Shown piece by piece: positions 1-10,346 of a stretch of 64,000 nt of DNA (position 1 is its first letter; each line of letters starts with the position of its first letter). Below the pieces are notes generated by a model, which was given only the letters and a program-made list of their open reading frames with translations, was not told the DNA's origin and did no database searches. A program made the translations under genes and the position numbers. The stretch is from Flavobacterium humidisoli (GTDB lineage Bacteria > Bacteroidota > Bacteroidia > Flavobacteriales > Flavobacteriaceae): contig NZ_CP096829.1 in the NCBI RefSeq assembly GCF_023272795.1, positions 930,001-994,000 of the forward strand. The letters run 5' to 3'.

Positions 1-338
1 TTTTGTACCGCTTTGTAAAAATGATCCAACTGACTTTCTTTTATATGAGAATCTCCTTCATCATCTTTGACATTTTCTGAAGCGATTTCATATTTGTCCA
101 CCTTCCGTTTTTCTTTCTTCAAAAAGACAATTGCCGTATTTACTGCTACTCTGTACATCCATGTTGAAAACTGGCTTTCACTCCGAAAAGATTCATATGA
201 TTTCCAGAGTTGGCATACAATCTCCTGAAACAAATCCTGCTGATCATCAGAATTATCCATATACATCTTAGAAACTTTATACAAAATTCCTTTATGTGTT
301 TCTATTCGATTTAAAAACTCTTGTTCCTTCTCTCTCAA
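1..338 (-). CDS. ECF-type RNA polymerase sigma factor (3' end outside window)
   Basis: The visible 112 codons match the N-terminal half of an extracytoplasmic-function sigma-70 factor. Region 2 is recognisable: the acidic stretch DNSDDQQDLFQEI is followed by LWKSYESF and then STWMYRVAVNTA, the core-binding and -10-binding helices. A linker rich in K and E follows before the window ends, so region 4 is not seen. There is no ATG in the right place. The frame opens after a TGA, and the most likely start is TTG at 338, giving MREKEQEFLNRI. It lies 7 bases after the frameshifted TraB-like gene and is probably co-transcribed with it. Sigma factors of this kind usually have an anti-sigma gene just downstream, which would lie outside this window. 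The family is certain; the target genes are unknown. Confidence 0.88.
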   Translation of the reverse strand, partial: MREKEQEFLNRIETHKGILYKVSKMYMDNSDDQQDLFQEIVCQLWKSYESFRSESQFSTWMYRVAVNTAIVFLKKEKRKVDKYEIASENVKDDEGDSHIKESQLDHFYKAVQ

Positions 339-345
339 AACAGCT

Positions 346-1213
346 TTAGTTCATTACAGGTTTTACAGTATATCCCTCTTTTCTCAATAAATTAATAACT
401 CCATACTCACCACCTAAATGCGCTGCACCAACAGCGATGAAAACACCATTTTCTTTTATTAACTCTGGTATTAGTTTTACCCACTTTTGATTTCTATCAT
501 CCAGAATCTGCTTTTTAGTTTTTTCACTTGTAAATCGTTTATCTGTACTAAATGCATACATCGCTTCAATGTTTTCTTTTTTGTAGGCATTTAAATTCCA
601 CTGTTTCTTCAGGGGTTGATTCTTCTAAAAGTGCCAGCATTTCATCATTAGAATAAGCATTTTCAAGAATTTCGAACTGAGATCTAACAGATTCTAATCC
701 CGAAATAGAAACATTCCTTTTTTTGGCTGCATCTGAAAATTCCATTTCATAAAACTTCAAATCTGTACAACCAAAACTTTTCATCGAAATGAGACTCAAA
801 ACCGTCAAAAGACTAAAACTGTCTACTTGCTGTACCGACATTCCAGTGTTCTTTTTTAAAATAGAATCTAATTTTGCAAGTTGTTCTGGTGTTAGCTTTT
901 TGCTCAAAGGTTCTTTTCCCATTGCCAATTGCTGCATTTGGCTCATTTCGTTCGGATCTGTAAAGTTGATTTCTAAAAACAATTTATCCGATTTCTCAAA
1001 AGCATTTTTGGCTTTTTCAGATAAAAAATAATCCTTTGAACAGATCATATGAATCGTTCCATATAAATAAGAAGATTTTTGAAGCCCTTTTCCTGAAACC
1101 TCCCAAAGAAGAGAATTTTCCAGTTTTGAAGTTTTGCTTTGGGCAGAAATGTCATTACAAACATATAAAAAGAATGTAAATACAGCTACTATAAATTGAA
1201 ATCTGGTTTTCAT
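346..1213 (-). pseudogene. TraB/GumN family protein, frameshifted
   Basis: Two adjacent reading frames together make one TraB/GumN-like protein of about 290 residues. The first part (1213 to about 598) has a signal peptide ending near DISAQ and the family motif YLYGTIHM. The second (to 346) carries the C-terminal motif VGAAHLGGEYG. The first frame runs through VEFK into a stop shortly after. The +1 frame over the same bases reads NAYKKENIEAMYAF and continues smoothly. Removing a single base in the T3A3 run at 590-598 would restore one open frame. Whether this is a true mutation or a sequencing error cannot be told here. Family members are exported or membrane-associated proteins, sometimes proposed to be metalloprotease-like; the role is unclear. 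The ECF sigma gene follows directly. Confidence 0.8.
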
Positions 1214-1321
1214 GATTGAATGTGTTTTATTTGATTACAGCCTGTAAGTAATAGAAAAAACAAAACGTTACATTTTTTTTTCAAACATTTAAAAAAAACA
1301 AGAAGCATCTAATACTTTTTA

Positions 1322-1726
1322 TTAGAATTCTGTTTTACAGTGATCACATCTATAATGATATTTTGAATAAAAAGGCATTATAACAAAAAGCAGTGAAAAA
1401 ACAAATGCAAACAAAGATTTTGTATCTCTAATTGAAGTAATCATTTCTACTTTTTCAGCACCACATTTTGGGCATTTAATAAAGTTATTTTTTTCATCTA
1501 ATGAATATTGGCTAACCGTAGAAAGAATTTCATTTGCTTTTATAAAATCTTCTTCCCTGACAAAAAGTTTGACGCCACCCACCGCATTACTCCAAATTGG
1601 ATTTGAATCCACAATATGCGAATCTCTTAAATAAACTTGTATCCCTTCCGATTCCAACTTGCCGCAAAATATTTGAGCTTCTGATGAATATTGGTAACTT
1701 CTAACCAACTTAAAATCTTCTTTCAT
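1322..1726 (-). CDS. DUF2007-like protein with zinc ribbon and one membrane segment
   Basis: The 134-residue protein starts with a DUF2007-type alpha/beta domain (about residues 5-70: LVRSYQYSSEAQIFCGKLES, then GGVKLFVREEDFIKA). Two cysteine pairs follow, CPKCGAE and CDHCKTEF, probably forming one zinc ribbon. The pairs are split by a hydrophobic stretch (SLFAFVFSLLFVIMPF) that looks like a membrane helix, so the ribbon halves may sit close to the membrane. DUF2007 is described as a putative signal-transducing domain, and no biochemical role is established that I know of. Its stop lies ahead of bioF in the same direction with only 2 bases between the genes, bioF being downstream in sequence but upstream in transcription, so the pair is likely one transcript. 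Confidence 0.7.
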   Translation of the reverse strand: MKEDFKLVRSYQYSSEAQIFCGKLESEGIQVYLRDSHIVDSNPIWSNAVGGVKLFVREEDFIKANEILSTVSQYSLDEKNNFIKCPKCGAEKVEMITSIRDTKSLFAFVFSLLFVIMPFYSKYHYRCDHCKTEF

Positions 1727-1728
1727 AT

Positions 1729-2865
1729 CTAAAAAACAAAATCTCTAACTAATTCCAAAACCTGATTAATTTCTTCCTGCGAATTATAACTATGAATGCA
1801 AAAACGAAGTCGTTCTTGATTTTCTAGAACAATTGGCGAAACAATCGCCTGCACATCGAATCCTTTATTCTGAAGTTCTTCTGCCAACTTTTTGACATTT
1901 TCATTCCCTGGAACAATGGCAGAATGTATTGGAGATTTACTGTGAACAAACATTGGTTTTAAGCCCAGCAAGTTTTTCTGCTGATTAAAAAAAACAATAT
2001 TCTGACGAAGCTTTTCGATAGTCTCTTTTTCGATTTCCAACTGCTGATAAGCCATAAAAATTGTTGCCACAGCATGAGGAGACAAAGCTGTTGTGTAAAT
2101 AAAACTTCGCGCAAAATTGATTAAATATTCTCTAAGGTCAACACTTCCTAAAATTGCTGCTCCTTGAGATCCTAAACCTTTTCCAAAAGTTACGATTCGA
2201 GCAAAAAATTTATCGTGCAGTTGCAGATACTGAGTTAGTCCTTCCCCTTTATCTCCAAAAACACCCAAAGCGTGAGCTTCGTCAGCAATTAAATAACAAT
2301 TGTATTTTTCTGAAAGCTGTATCAACTCTTCTAAATTCGGACTATCTCCATCCATCGAAAAAACAGTTTCGGTTACAATATAAATGGTGGCATTTGGAAA
2401 TTTAAGAATGTGTTTTTCTAAATCTTCAAAATCATTGTGAATATAATGATGTGAATTTGCCCGAGACATCGCGATACCATCCTTTATAGAAGTGTGACAC
2501 AATTCATCATACAAAATAACATCATTTTCTTGCGGTACAGCGCTAAAAAATCCTAAGTTGGCATTGTATCCCGAATTAAAAATTAAAGCAGCTTCTGCTT
2601 CATGAAATTGAGCTATAAAACTTTCTGCAATTTGATAAAGAGAATGGTTTCCTGAAGTCAATCTCGAACCTGTAGCTCCATTTTGAAAAATCTCATTTTC
2701 TAGCAAATAAGCATGTATCTGTTTGAATAAAGTTTCCGATTTAGAAAATCCGATATAGTCATTAGAAGAAAAATCAATAAGATTATTAAACACAGGAAGT
2801 TTTCTAAACTGATTTTCCTGTTTACAATTTTCTAATTTACGATTAAGATTTTCTGGCAGCTTCAT
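1729..2865 (-). CDS. bioF: 8-amino-7-oxononanoate synthase (biotin synthesis)
   Basis: This is a PLP enzyme of the alpha-oxoamine synthase group, which condenses pimeloyl-ACP or -CoA with alanine in biotin synthesis. It has the substrate-loop SSNDYIGFS near the N-terminus, a GSRLTSG motif, DEAHALGVFG (the Asp that binds the pyridine nitrogen) and TFGKGLGSQGA with the PLP-binding lysine. The open frame extends to a TTG at 2883, but the ATG at 2865 gives the usual MKLPENLNRKL start and a length of 378 residues. No other bio genes are in view, so a related 2-amino-3-ketobutyrate ligase is possible. The short N-terminus and the missing kbl partner make BioF more likely. Confidence 0.82.
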   Translation of the reverse strand: MKLPENLNRKLENCKQENQFRKLPVFNNLIDFSSNDYIGFSKSETLFKQIHAYLLENEIFQNGATGSRLTSGNHSLYQIAESFIAQFHEAEAALIFNSGYNANLGFFSAVPQENDVILYDELCHTSIKDGIAMSRANSHHYIHNDFEDLEKHILKFPNATIYIVTETVFSMDGDSPNLEELIQLSEKYNCYLIADEAHALGVFGDKGEGLTQYLQLHDKFFARIVTFGKGLGSQGAAILGSVDLREYLINFARSFIYTTALSPHAVATIFMAYQQLEIEKETIEKLRQNIVFFNQQKNLLGLKPMFVHSKSPIHSAIVPGNENVKKLAEELQNKGFDVQAIVSPIVLENQERLRFCIHSYNSQEEINQVLELVRDFVF

Positions 2866-2904
2866 AAACCCAAAGTTAGGCAATTCATTTTAGAATTAAG
2901 AAAA

Positions 2905-2928
2905 CAGCGGATCATATGAAATCCGCTG
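2905..2928 (-). terminator. Rho-independent terminator after the NAD(P)-binding gene
   Basis: An 8-bp perfect stem (CAGCGGAT / ATCCGCTG) with an 8-base loop is followed on the minus strand by a T-rich run (TTTTCTTAA). It sits between the minus-strand NAD(P)-binding gene and bioF. Confidence 0.7.
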
Positions 2929-2939
2929 CTTTACTAAAT

Positions 2940-3578
2940 TTAAATAGCACTAATAAAAGGCGATTGCCTAATATAGCCTGACTCGATCATTTCTTTTACC
3001 ATAAACTTTGAAATATCTAAAGCCGAAATTTTTTCGCCCAAACAATCTTCGAGATTTACAGAGATTTCAGAACTGTCATCAGAAAAAACAATTAAAGGAA
3101 CACGAACCTGTGTCCAATCTATTTCACTATCAAGCAAAATATCATAGGTTAATTGTCGGTCTTTTTGGATTTCAGGAAAATTAGTTTTCATCCAATCGGT
3201 TGCCATAATCGTCTTTGAACCCTTCTTATCAAATGGAGTGTCTATATTTAAACCCGCCAATAAAACATATCTCTTAACATCATTATGTTTCATGGCATTC
3301 AAAACGTTCTTCGTTGCCTGACTGGCAACCATAGGCTCTCCCGGCCGTTGACCAATAGTGCTAAGCACTGCCTGACAATCTTTGAGTAATAAGTTTATCG
3401 ATTCTTCATTAATAGCATCACCTTTAATGATTTCTATTTTTGAGTTTTGAATGGTAAAATCATCCGGATTTCTCAATAGAAGCTTTACACTAAATCCGTT
3501 TTCTAATAACTGGTTTACAAGATACTTTCCAGTTCTTCCGCCGCCGCCAAGAACAGCAACTTTTGATATATTTTTCAT
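2940..3578 (-). CDS. NAD(P)-binding oxidoreductase (atypical SDR family)
   Basis: The 212-residue protein opens with a Rossmann nucleotide-binding loop, VAVLGGGGRTGKYLVNQLL (residues 7-25), followed by an acidic turn (IIKGDAINEES) and VLSTIGQRPG. It resembles the NmrA-like or NAD(P)H-binding atypical short-chain dehydrogenases, which often lack the Tyr-x3-Lys catalytic pair. No YxxxK is seen here, so it may be a redox sensor or a flavin/quinone-type reductase rather than a classical dehydrogenase. It forms its own unit, with a terminator downstream and two hairpins upstream (3612-3665). The substrate is unknown. Confidence 0.75.
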   Translation of the reverse strand: MKNISKVAVLGGGGRTGKYLVNQLLENGFSVKLLLRNPDDFTIQNSKIEIIKGDAINEESINLLLKDCQAVLSTIGQRPGEPMVASQATKNVLNAMKHNDVKRYVLLAGLNIDTPFDKKGSKTIMATDWMKTNFPEIQKDRQLTYDILLDSEIDWTQVRVPLIVFSDDSSEISVNLEDCLGEKISALDISKFMVKEMIESGYIRQSPFISAI

Positions 3579-3720
3579 AGATATTCTTTATAAAATTTGA
3601 CATAAAAAATGTTGCTTCATTGTCTAATGATGAAGCAAAACTGCAAAAGCTTACTAAGCTTTTACTATTGATCAAATATTTTATAAAGAGATTTTAATAC
3701 TTCAAAAGTAATAAAATAAA

Positions 3721-3748
3721 AAAAGCCAGACAATACTGTCTGGCTTTT
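3721..3748 (-). terminator. Terminator after atpC
   Basis: A perfect 12-bp stem (AAAAGCCAGACA / TGTCTGGCTTTT) with a 4-base loop lies 20 bases after the atpC stop codon. The A and T flanks would let it work on either strand. Confidence 0.85.
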
Positions 3749-3768
3749 CTGCTTATTTTGAAATTGTC

Positions 3769-4050
3769 TTAGTCAACTAAAACAATTATCTTATTGTTTT
3801 TCATTTCGATTGTTCCTGACTTAATCTCTAATGTATAAGTTTGGTCATTAACTCTCGTAAATTTATCAGCAGCCTCTTTAGAAAAATTGAAGCTTGGAGC
3901 TGCAATTTTAATTGTTCCTTCTTCTAAGATGGAAACAATTGGCGCGTGATGATTTAAAATCTGAAAGCTTCCGTTAACTCCTGGCAAAGTAACCGATGTT
4001 ACCTCTCCTGAAAATAATTTCGCCTCTGGTGATACTATTTCTAAAATCAT
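3769..4050 (-). CDS. atpC: ATP synthase F1 subunit epsilon (short form)
   Basis: The protein begins MILEIVSPEAKLFSG and carries the epsilon beta-sandwich signature, including PGVNGSFQILNHHAPIVSIL. This subunit sits in the central stalk and couples rotation to catalysis. At 93 residues it contains only the N-terminal beta domain, without the C-terminal helical hairpin that regulates many epsilon subunits; short forms like this are common in Bacteroidota. The frame is open 20 codons further upstream, but that part reads through a simple-sequence repeat and does not resemble the family, so the ATG at 4050 was chosen. It follows atpD and ends at a strong terminator. The other F1Fo genes are not in this window. 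Confidence 0.93.
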   Translation of the reverse strand: MILEIVSPEAKLFSGEVTSVTLPGVNGSFQILNHHAPIVSILEEGTIKIAAPSFNFSKEAADKFTRVNDQTYTLEIKSGTIEMKNNKIIVLVD

Positions 4051-4067
4051 GTCTTTTTTAGTTAATA

Positions 4068-4126
4068 GTTGATGGTTGATGGTTGATGGTTGCTTTCTAA
4101 CAACTGACAACTAACAACTAACAACC
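4068..4126. repeat. Short tandem repeats between atpD and atpC
   Basis: The spacer holds about three copies of the 7-base unit GGTTGAT, a 9-base break, then about three imperfect copies of CTAACAA. The two blocks are different in sequence and do not form a convincing hairpin. They fall inside the presumed atpDC transcript. Confidence 0.7.
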
Positions 4127-4132
4127 AAATTA

Positions 4133-5647
<1,515 letters not shown>

Positions 5648-5705
5648 TTATGTATTTATTAAATAGCTATTTAGGTTTATCGAAAATACCTCTTTTTTCA
5701 GAGCG

Positions 5706-5735
5706 CAAAGATAATTTTTTAAAATATAAAATCAA
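5706..5735 (-). promoter_or_regulatory. Promoter of atpD (Bacteroidota type)
   Basis: On the minus strand a -33 TTG (5733-5735) is followed after 19 bases by the -7 box TATCTTTG (5706-5713), matching the TTG-N19-21-TAnnTTTG pattern. Transcription would start near 5700, giving a leader of about 55 bases before atpD. Confidence 0.65.
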
Positions 5736-5825
5736 TTTTTTTTTCATAAAAAATAGCATGATTTTGTTTGATTCATAAAACTTGGCTAAAAAACAACAAA
5801 AACAGCATTTTTTTATTAAATAAAA

Positions 5826-5858
5826 AAAACCGCTTCATTGGTAAAAATGAGCGGTTTT
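5826..5858 (-). terminator. Terminator after the SGNH-hydrolase gene
   Basis: A stem (AAAACCGCTTCATT / AATGAGCGGTTTT, one bulged T) lies just past the stop at 5880 in the minus direction and is followed by T residues on that strand. Confidence 0.75.
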
Positions 5859-5879
5859 AAGGTTAAAAATAGTTATACA

Positions 5880-7433
5880 TTATAATGTAGCTGGAAATAG
5901 GACTTGATAATTACCAATATCTACACCTTTTAAGTTAGAACCATACTTAGTATTAATCGCTTGGATAAATTTATTAGCAATAAAAGCATATCCTCTTGGA
6001 GATGGATGAACACCGTCTAAAGAAAACATACCGCCAGTAACAAATGTCGCTTTCAATGTAAAACTGTTCATTGTAACGCCGCTTGGTTTGTTTAGATCAT
6101 CCATAATTGTTTTAGCATCAACAATTGCCAAGCCATTTGCTTCAGCCACTGCGTTAATTACAGAATTATATGCCGTAGTCGCCACTTCAATCTCTGCCAC
6201 TTCAGAAGGCAATAAAACGTATCTATCTGGTAATGGAAAAGTAATTCCTAATTGAGAGAGTGAAGCAGATGGCGAAGCAATTCCGTCAGCAGCTACCGTT
6301 GGCACTTTTCCTATTCTTGATGAAGCCCCTAAAACAATTAAATCAGTAGGAAGCGCTTGTCTTGCTCTTCCAAAAATCATTCCCATTGCTGTAGCAGTAT
6401 TAACATCTAATCCGCCACCCATTAGCACTGCTTTTAAATTTGCCGACAAATCTGGCAACGTTTCATCTACTATTAACAACGGATTATTTCCTGTTGAAGA
6501 CAGAAGTTTAATTCTATCCCCCTGTCCTAAAAATGTTAATGCATTATGCAGAGGCCCATACAATTGAGCATTTAAAGTACCAACCAAACTCGCTCCTCCA
6601 ATCGTTAAATTAGCTTGAGTAAGCTGATTATATGTGACCACATGAAAATGAGGTAGCGTGGTAATATTTGGCAAATTAGCTATAACTCCTTTTCTTCCGC
6701 CAGCAACAAGCTGAGCTACTAATCCTTTATAAGCCGCCTCAAAAGTCGCAGGAGGTGTTAACGGATTTACTGTAGCATCTCCACCCGCAGTAGCGTATCC
6801 TAACTCATCATTCCCTCCAATCCATAAAGAAAAGAAAGTAGGGTTCTGACTTAAAGCATCTGCTAAAACAGTTGTTGTTGCACTAGATGCAAAACGTGCA
6901 AAATACGGATTCGCTGTTCCTGTTGCAACACCTGCAACATTCCCATAACCCGGAGCAAGTAAATGGAAGCTTTTTGCTCCAGGAACTCCTAAATTATTGA
7001 ATGTTCCTGACAAATGAGCCGTAACCTCAGTTGTTGGCACTCCGCTTACAGGATCAACAGTTGAACTTGGATGTTCAGGCGTTACTGTAGTATTAAAATA
7101 GAAACGTGTTCCCGTTATAGGAGTACCGCCTAAAAGCAAACCGCCGACATTATCATTTGCAAAAGGTGTTTTAAATTCGCCCCCACCCACTAAAGCAAAT
7201 TGCTGTGCTAAAATATTCGGATAGGCTCCTTCTTGACCTTTAATAAACAATGCATTATCACTAAATCCTGCCGCAAAAGAATCTCCTAAAGCAACATATT
7301 TAGTAAAATCAGCAGTTCCAGAGGTCAAAGGCTTACCATCAGACGACTCCACTACAGGAGTCACATCATCATCACTATTACAAGCCATAAAGGTTAACGA
7401 AACCAATAAAAGCCATTTGAAATTTTTTATCAT
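5880..7433 (-). CDS. SGNH/GDSL-hydrolase outer-membrane lipoprotein
   Basis: The 517-residue protein has a lipoprotein signal peptide with lipobox LTFMAC, so it is probably anchored to the outer membrane. SGNH blocks follow: VALGDSFAAGF (catalytic Ser), LGVPGAKSF, LWIGGNDELGY (Asn block) and LDGVHPSPRGYAFIAN (Asp-x-x-His block). Such enzymes are esterases or lipases acting on acyl or acetyl groups. An insertion of roughly 150 residues separates blocks III and V, longer than in minimal SGNH enzymes. The gene lies 84 bases after a TonB-dependent receptor on the same strand, which suggests that the enzyme and receptor handle the same lipid or acylated compound. The substrate is unknown. Confidence 0.85.
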   Translation of the reverse strand: MIKNFKWLLLVSLTFMACNSDDDVTPVVESSDGKPLTSGTADFTKYVALGDSFAAGFSDNALFIKGQEGAYPNILAQQFALVGGGEFKTPFANDNVGGLLLGGTPITGTRFYFNTTVTPEHPSSTVDPVSGVPTTEVTAHLSGTFNNLGVPGAKSFHLLAPGYGNVAGVATGTANPYFARFASSATTTVLADALSQNPTFFSLWIGGNDELGYATAGGDATVNPLTPPATFEAAYKGLVAQLVAGGRKGVIANLPNITTLPHFHVVTYNQLTQANLTIGGASLVGTLNAQLYGPLHNALTFLGQGDRIKLLSSTGNNPLLIVDETLPDLSANLKAVLMGGGLDVNTATAMGMIFGRARQALPTDLIVLGASSRIGKVPTVAADGIASPSASLSQLGITFPLPDRYVLLPSEVAEIEVATTAYNSVINAVAEANGLAIVDAKTIMDDLNKPSGVTMNSFTLKATFVTGGMFSLDGVHPSPRGYAFIANKFIQAINTKYGSNLKGVDIGNYQVLFPATL

Positions 7434-7517
7434 AATTTATAATTTTTTATAATTATCTGTTTCCAAATCTGCATCGAGAAACACAAATAATGAATTTGAC
7501 TTAGAGTTAAAAATAAA

Positions 7518-10346
7518 TTACGGATTAATAGTCCAAGAAGCAAAATACTGCTGCCCGATTAATCCAGCCCCAATTACTTGATAGTATTCTTTACCGCCAA
7601 TATTAGCAGCACCTAATTTTACTACCGATTTCAATTTTGGAATTCCATAATTAATCTGAGCATCTATTACAGTTGCCTCCTTAATTATACCATCAGCAAA
7701 ACCAGCCTGCCATAAATATTCACTATTCCATCTTCCGCTAACATTAAATCCGAAATTTTTAAACAGCTTATCATTTCCAATTGACATTTTAATTCTATGT
7801 TTTGGCGTATTAAATCCAGGCTCAAAACTTGGGTCTTTTGCTTGATCAAAATCAAACTGAGCATAATTATAGTTCACTCCCAACTCAAAGTCTGAAATAA
7901 TTTTTCTAGAAAGTCCAACTCCAAATCCCAATGAATTAATTTCCACATCTGAATTTGTATACAATTGATACGTTCTATATTCTCCATTTTGAAGTGCTCT
8001 AATAGATTGAACACCTGGATCAGAAGTTCCTGCAGCAATATTAGGATTATCTTGAGCAGTTCCATAGAAAGGAGAAACCACATTTAAATTACCAATAAAA
8101 TTGTTGTAAATATTATAGTACCCATTAATATCTATTGATGTACCTTCAAAAACAGAACGATATCCTAACTCAAAAGCTTTCACTTCTTCTGGCTTCACAT
8201 AATTAGCTCTAGATTTTTTCAACAGCGCAGCGGCACCAACTGGATCTGTCCCTGCCATTGCAGAAAAAGCAGTTACCGAACTCGCTATATAAGAGTTTCC
8301 ATAAGCATCATTACCATTCATAACCTTTGTTGGACTTCCTGTATAAAGTTGGCCTTCCGCACTTAAATTGAATATTTCATTAAACCTAGTCAAGTTATCA
8401 GGTGCCGAACCCAACAACACTGCATTTCCGATATTAAATCCTATGTATTGATCTTGAGTTGTAGGATTTCTAAAACCTGTTTGGAAAGATCCTCTGAAAT
8501 TATGATTTCTTTTTTCACCTGCAGAGTACACAAGAGATAAACGCGGAGAGAAATTGCCATCAAAGTTTTTAGATTTATCATAACGAAGAGATCCGGTGAA
8601 CTTCAATCTGTCATCCATAAATTTTTTCATTAATTGTGCATATGCACCATATTCATTATAATTTATCTGACTGTTAGCATCCGTATAGATTCTTCCATGA
8701 GAATTTAACTCATATGCTCTAAAAGAACCTCCTACTTGAATTTCAGCAAATTTTATTATATCTCTAAAATTGTAATTTGCATCTGAGTGATACATTTTTG
8801 AATTATCAACCAATCTTGATCCAGTTAAAACATCCGGATCATTTATAACCTGATTAAATGCATTATTAAACTCAGGTGTTCCTGGTAAAAAACGACCTGT
8901 ATCTGCTGTAGATCTAGCCGCCGCATGTGCCTGTTGCGGATTCATTCCTGCCAAAGTTCCCTGTATGAAAGCCCCAGCATACTGACCAAACCAAGTATTA
9001 TCATCTTTCCATTTTCTGTTTACATTAATACCCGTAAAAATCATATCATAAGAATTTCCTCCATCTTCTCCAGTCATATACCCTCTCACGAAAAAGTTTT
9101 TCCCTTTAAGCTCTAATTTATTCTGATACATAAAAAAGTTATTCAAATAATACCTGTTTGCCCCTTGATAAACAGCATTTCCAGTACCAATTTTACTCTG
9201 CCAGATAACTTCCAATCTTTCATCTCCAAAAGGTCTTGCGTGCAAAGAGAAATCAACTTTCATATTCGCCGCCTTATTATCTGTCAAATCAATTTCATTA
9301 TAACCTGTTCTACTAACCATAGAATTCGGCAAAAGATTAGATGCACCTGCTGGAATCAAACCCATTGCTTCTAACTTCTGACCAACACCTTTAATGTTTG
9401 TAGCAGCTTCATCTCCATACACGTTAATTCCATCATAATTAGGATTCGTTCTATCAACACCTGTTCTTGTCTTATCATCATAATTTGTAGCATACCAATC
9501 AGTAGCCTGCATGTAAGTAATGTTTGCTTTAGCTGCAATGTATTTGTTAAAAGCACGAGCAAATCGAACGCCAAAATCGTAAAAACCATTTGTACCAGCA
9601 GCTTCTTGAGAAGTTACCCCATACTTTAAATAGGCCGAAACACCTTGATCTACAAACGGGCTTTTACTAGTCATAAACAAAATCCCATTAAAAGCATTAG
9701 CCCCGTACAGAGCAGATGATGCTCCTGGAAGCAATTCGACACTTTGAACATCAATTTCCGAAACTCCAATCATGTTTCCTAAAACAAAATTCAATAACGG
9801 AGACGAATTATCCATTCCGTCTACTAACTGCATAAAACGCGTATTCGCTACAGTAGCAAACCCCCTAGTATTTATGGACTTGAAAGACATACTACTTGTG
9901 TTCATCTGCACTTCTTTCATATTTTCTAAACCATCATAAAAAGAAGGAGAAGCCGTTTTTTTGATTTCCTGAGCTCCCATTCTCTCAATGGTTACAGGAG
10001 ATTCCAGAATTCTTTCTGGCGTTCTTGATGCAGAAACTACAATTTCATCCAATTTTGTTTCTTCATCCTTTAAAATCACATTCACTTTTTGATTTGCAGC
10101 TGTTACATTTATCGTTTTAGTCTCAAATCCTACTGCCGAAACCTTTATCGAAAAAGGCGGTTTAGCATTAGTAGTCAATTTAAACGATCCATCGAAATCA
10201 GTAGAAGCACCACTATTTTCTCCGACAACAACAACATTAGCACCAGGGATAGATTGCTTATTAGCATCTGTAACTGAACCTGTAATTGTATTCTGCGCAA
10301 AGGACACTCCGCTGAATAACAACATAATTAGCAAGTAGACTCTCAT
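7518..10346 (-). CDS. TonB-dependent receptor with carboxypeptidase-like N-terminal domain
   Basis: This 942-residue outer-membrane protein has a signal peptide ending SFAQ, then a carboxypeptidase-like regulatory domain (ITGSVTDANKQSIPGANVVV), a plug domain (SASRTPERILESPVTIE, VELLPGASSALYGANAFNG) and a long beta-barrel ending in QQYFASWTINP. These receptors import large or scarce nutrients with energy from TonB. It is not followed by a SusD-like gene; its neighbour is an SGNH-hydrolase lipoprotein, so a lipid or ester substrate is a reasonable guess. A recognisable -10 region is weak: the upstream sequence TATTTTGG only partly matches TAnnTTTG. Confidence 0.93.
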   Translation of the reverse strand: MRVYLLIMLLFSGVSFAQNTITGSVTDANKQSIPGANVVVVGENSGASTDFDGSFKLTTNAKPPFSIKVSAVGFETKTINVTAANQKVNVILKDEETKLDEIVVSASRTPERILESPVTIERMGAQEIKKTASPSFYDGLENMKEVQMNTSSMSFKSINTRGFATVANTRFMQLVDGMDNSSPLLNFVLGNMIGVSEIDVQSVELLPGASSALYGANAFNGILFMTSKSPFVDQGVSAYLKYGVTSQEAAGTNGFYDFGVRFARAFNKYIAAKANITYMQATDWYATNYDDKTRTGVDRTNPNYDGINVYGDEAATNIKGVGQKLEAMGLIPAGASNLLPNSMVSRTGYNEIDLTDNKAANMKVDFSLHARPFGDERLEVIWQSKIGTGNAVYQGANRYYLNNFFMYQNKLELKGKNFFVRGYMTGEDGGNSYDMIFTGINVNRKWKDDNTWFGQYAGAFIQGTLAGMNPQQAHAAARSTADTGRFLPGTPEFNNAFNQVINDPDVLTGSRLVDNSKMYHSDANYNFRDIIKFAEIQVGGSFRAYELNSHGRIYTDANSQINYNEYGAYAQLMKKFMDDRLKFTGSLRYDKSKNFDGNFSPRLSLVYSAGEKRNHNFRGSFQTGFRNPTTQDQYIGFNIGNAVLLGSAPDNLTRFNEIFNLSAEGQLYTGSPTKVMNGNDAYGNSYIASSVTAFSAMAGTDPVGAAALLKKSRANYVKPEEVKAFELGYRSVFEGTSIDINGYYNIYNNFIGNLNVVSPFYGTAQDNPNIAAGTSDPGVQSIRALQNGEYRTYQLYTNSDVEINSLGFGVGLSRKIISDFELGVNYNYAQFDFDQAKDPSFEPGFNTPKHRIKMSIGNDKLFKNFGFNVSGRWNSEYLWQAGFADGIIKEATVIDAQINYGIPKLKSVVKLGAANIGGKEYYQVIGAGLIGQQYFASWTINP

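Noticed and set aside
590..598. Programmed ribosomal frameshift in the TraB/GumN gene
   Set aside because: The shift needed is +1, and there is no typical slippery site, stop-codon context or downstream pseudoknot. A simple indel explains it better.
2866..2883. TTG start at 2883 for bioF
   Set aside because: An ATG six codons later gives the family's usual start; TTG is rarer here.
3490..3675. A 61-codon frame overlapping the NAD(P)-binding gene and its upstream region
   Set aside because: It overlaps the gene's nucleotide-binding loop in another frame, and its sequence resembles no protein pattern.
4051..4110. A longer N-terminus of atpC
   Set aside because: The additional codons read through tandem repeats and do not resemble any epsilon subunit.
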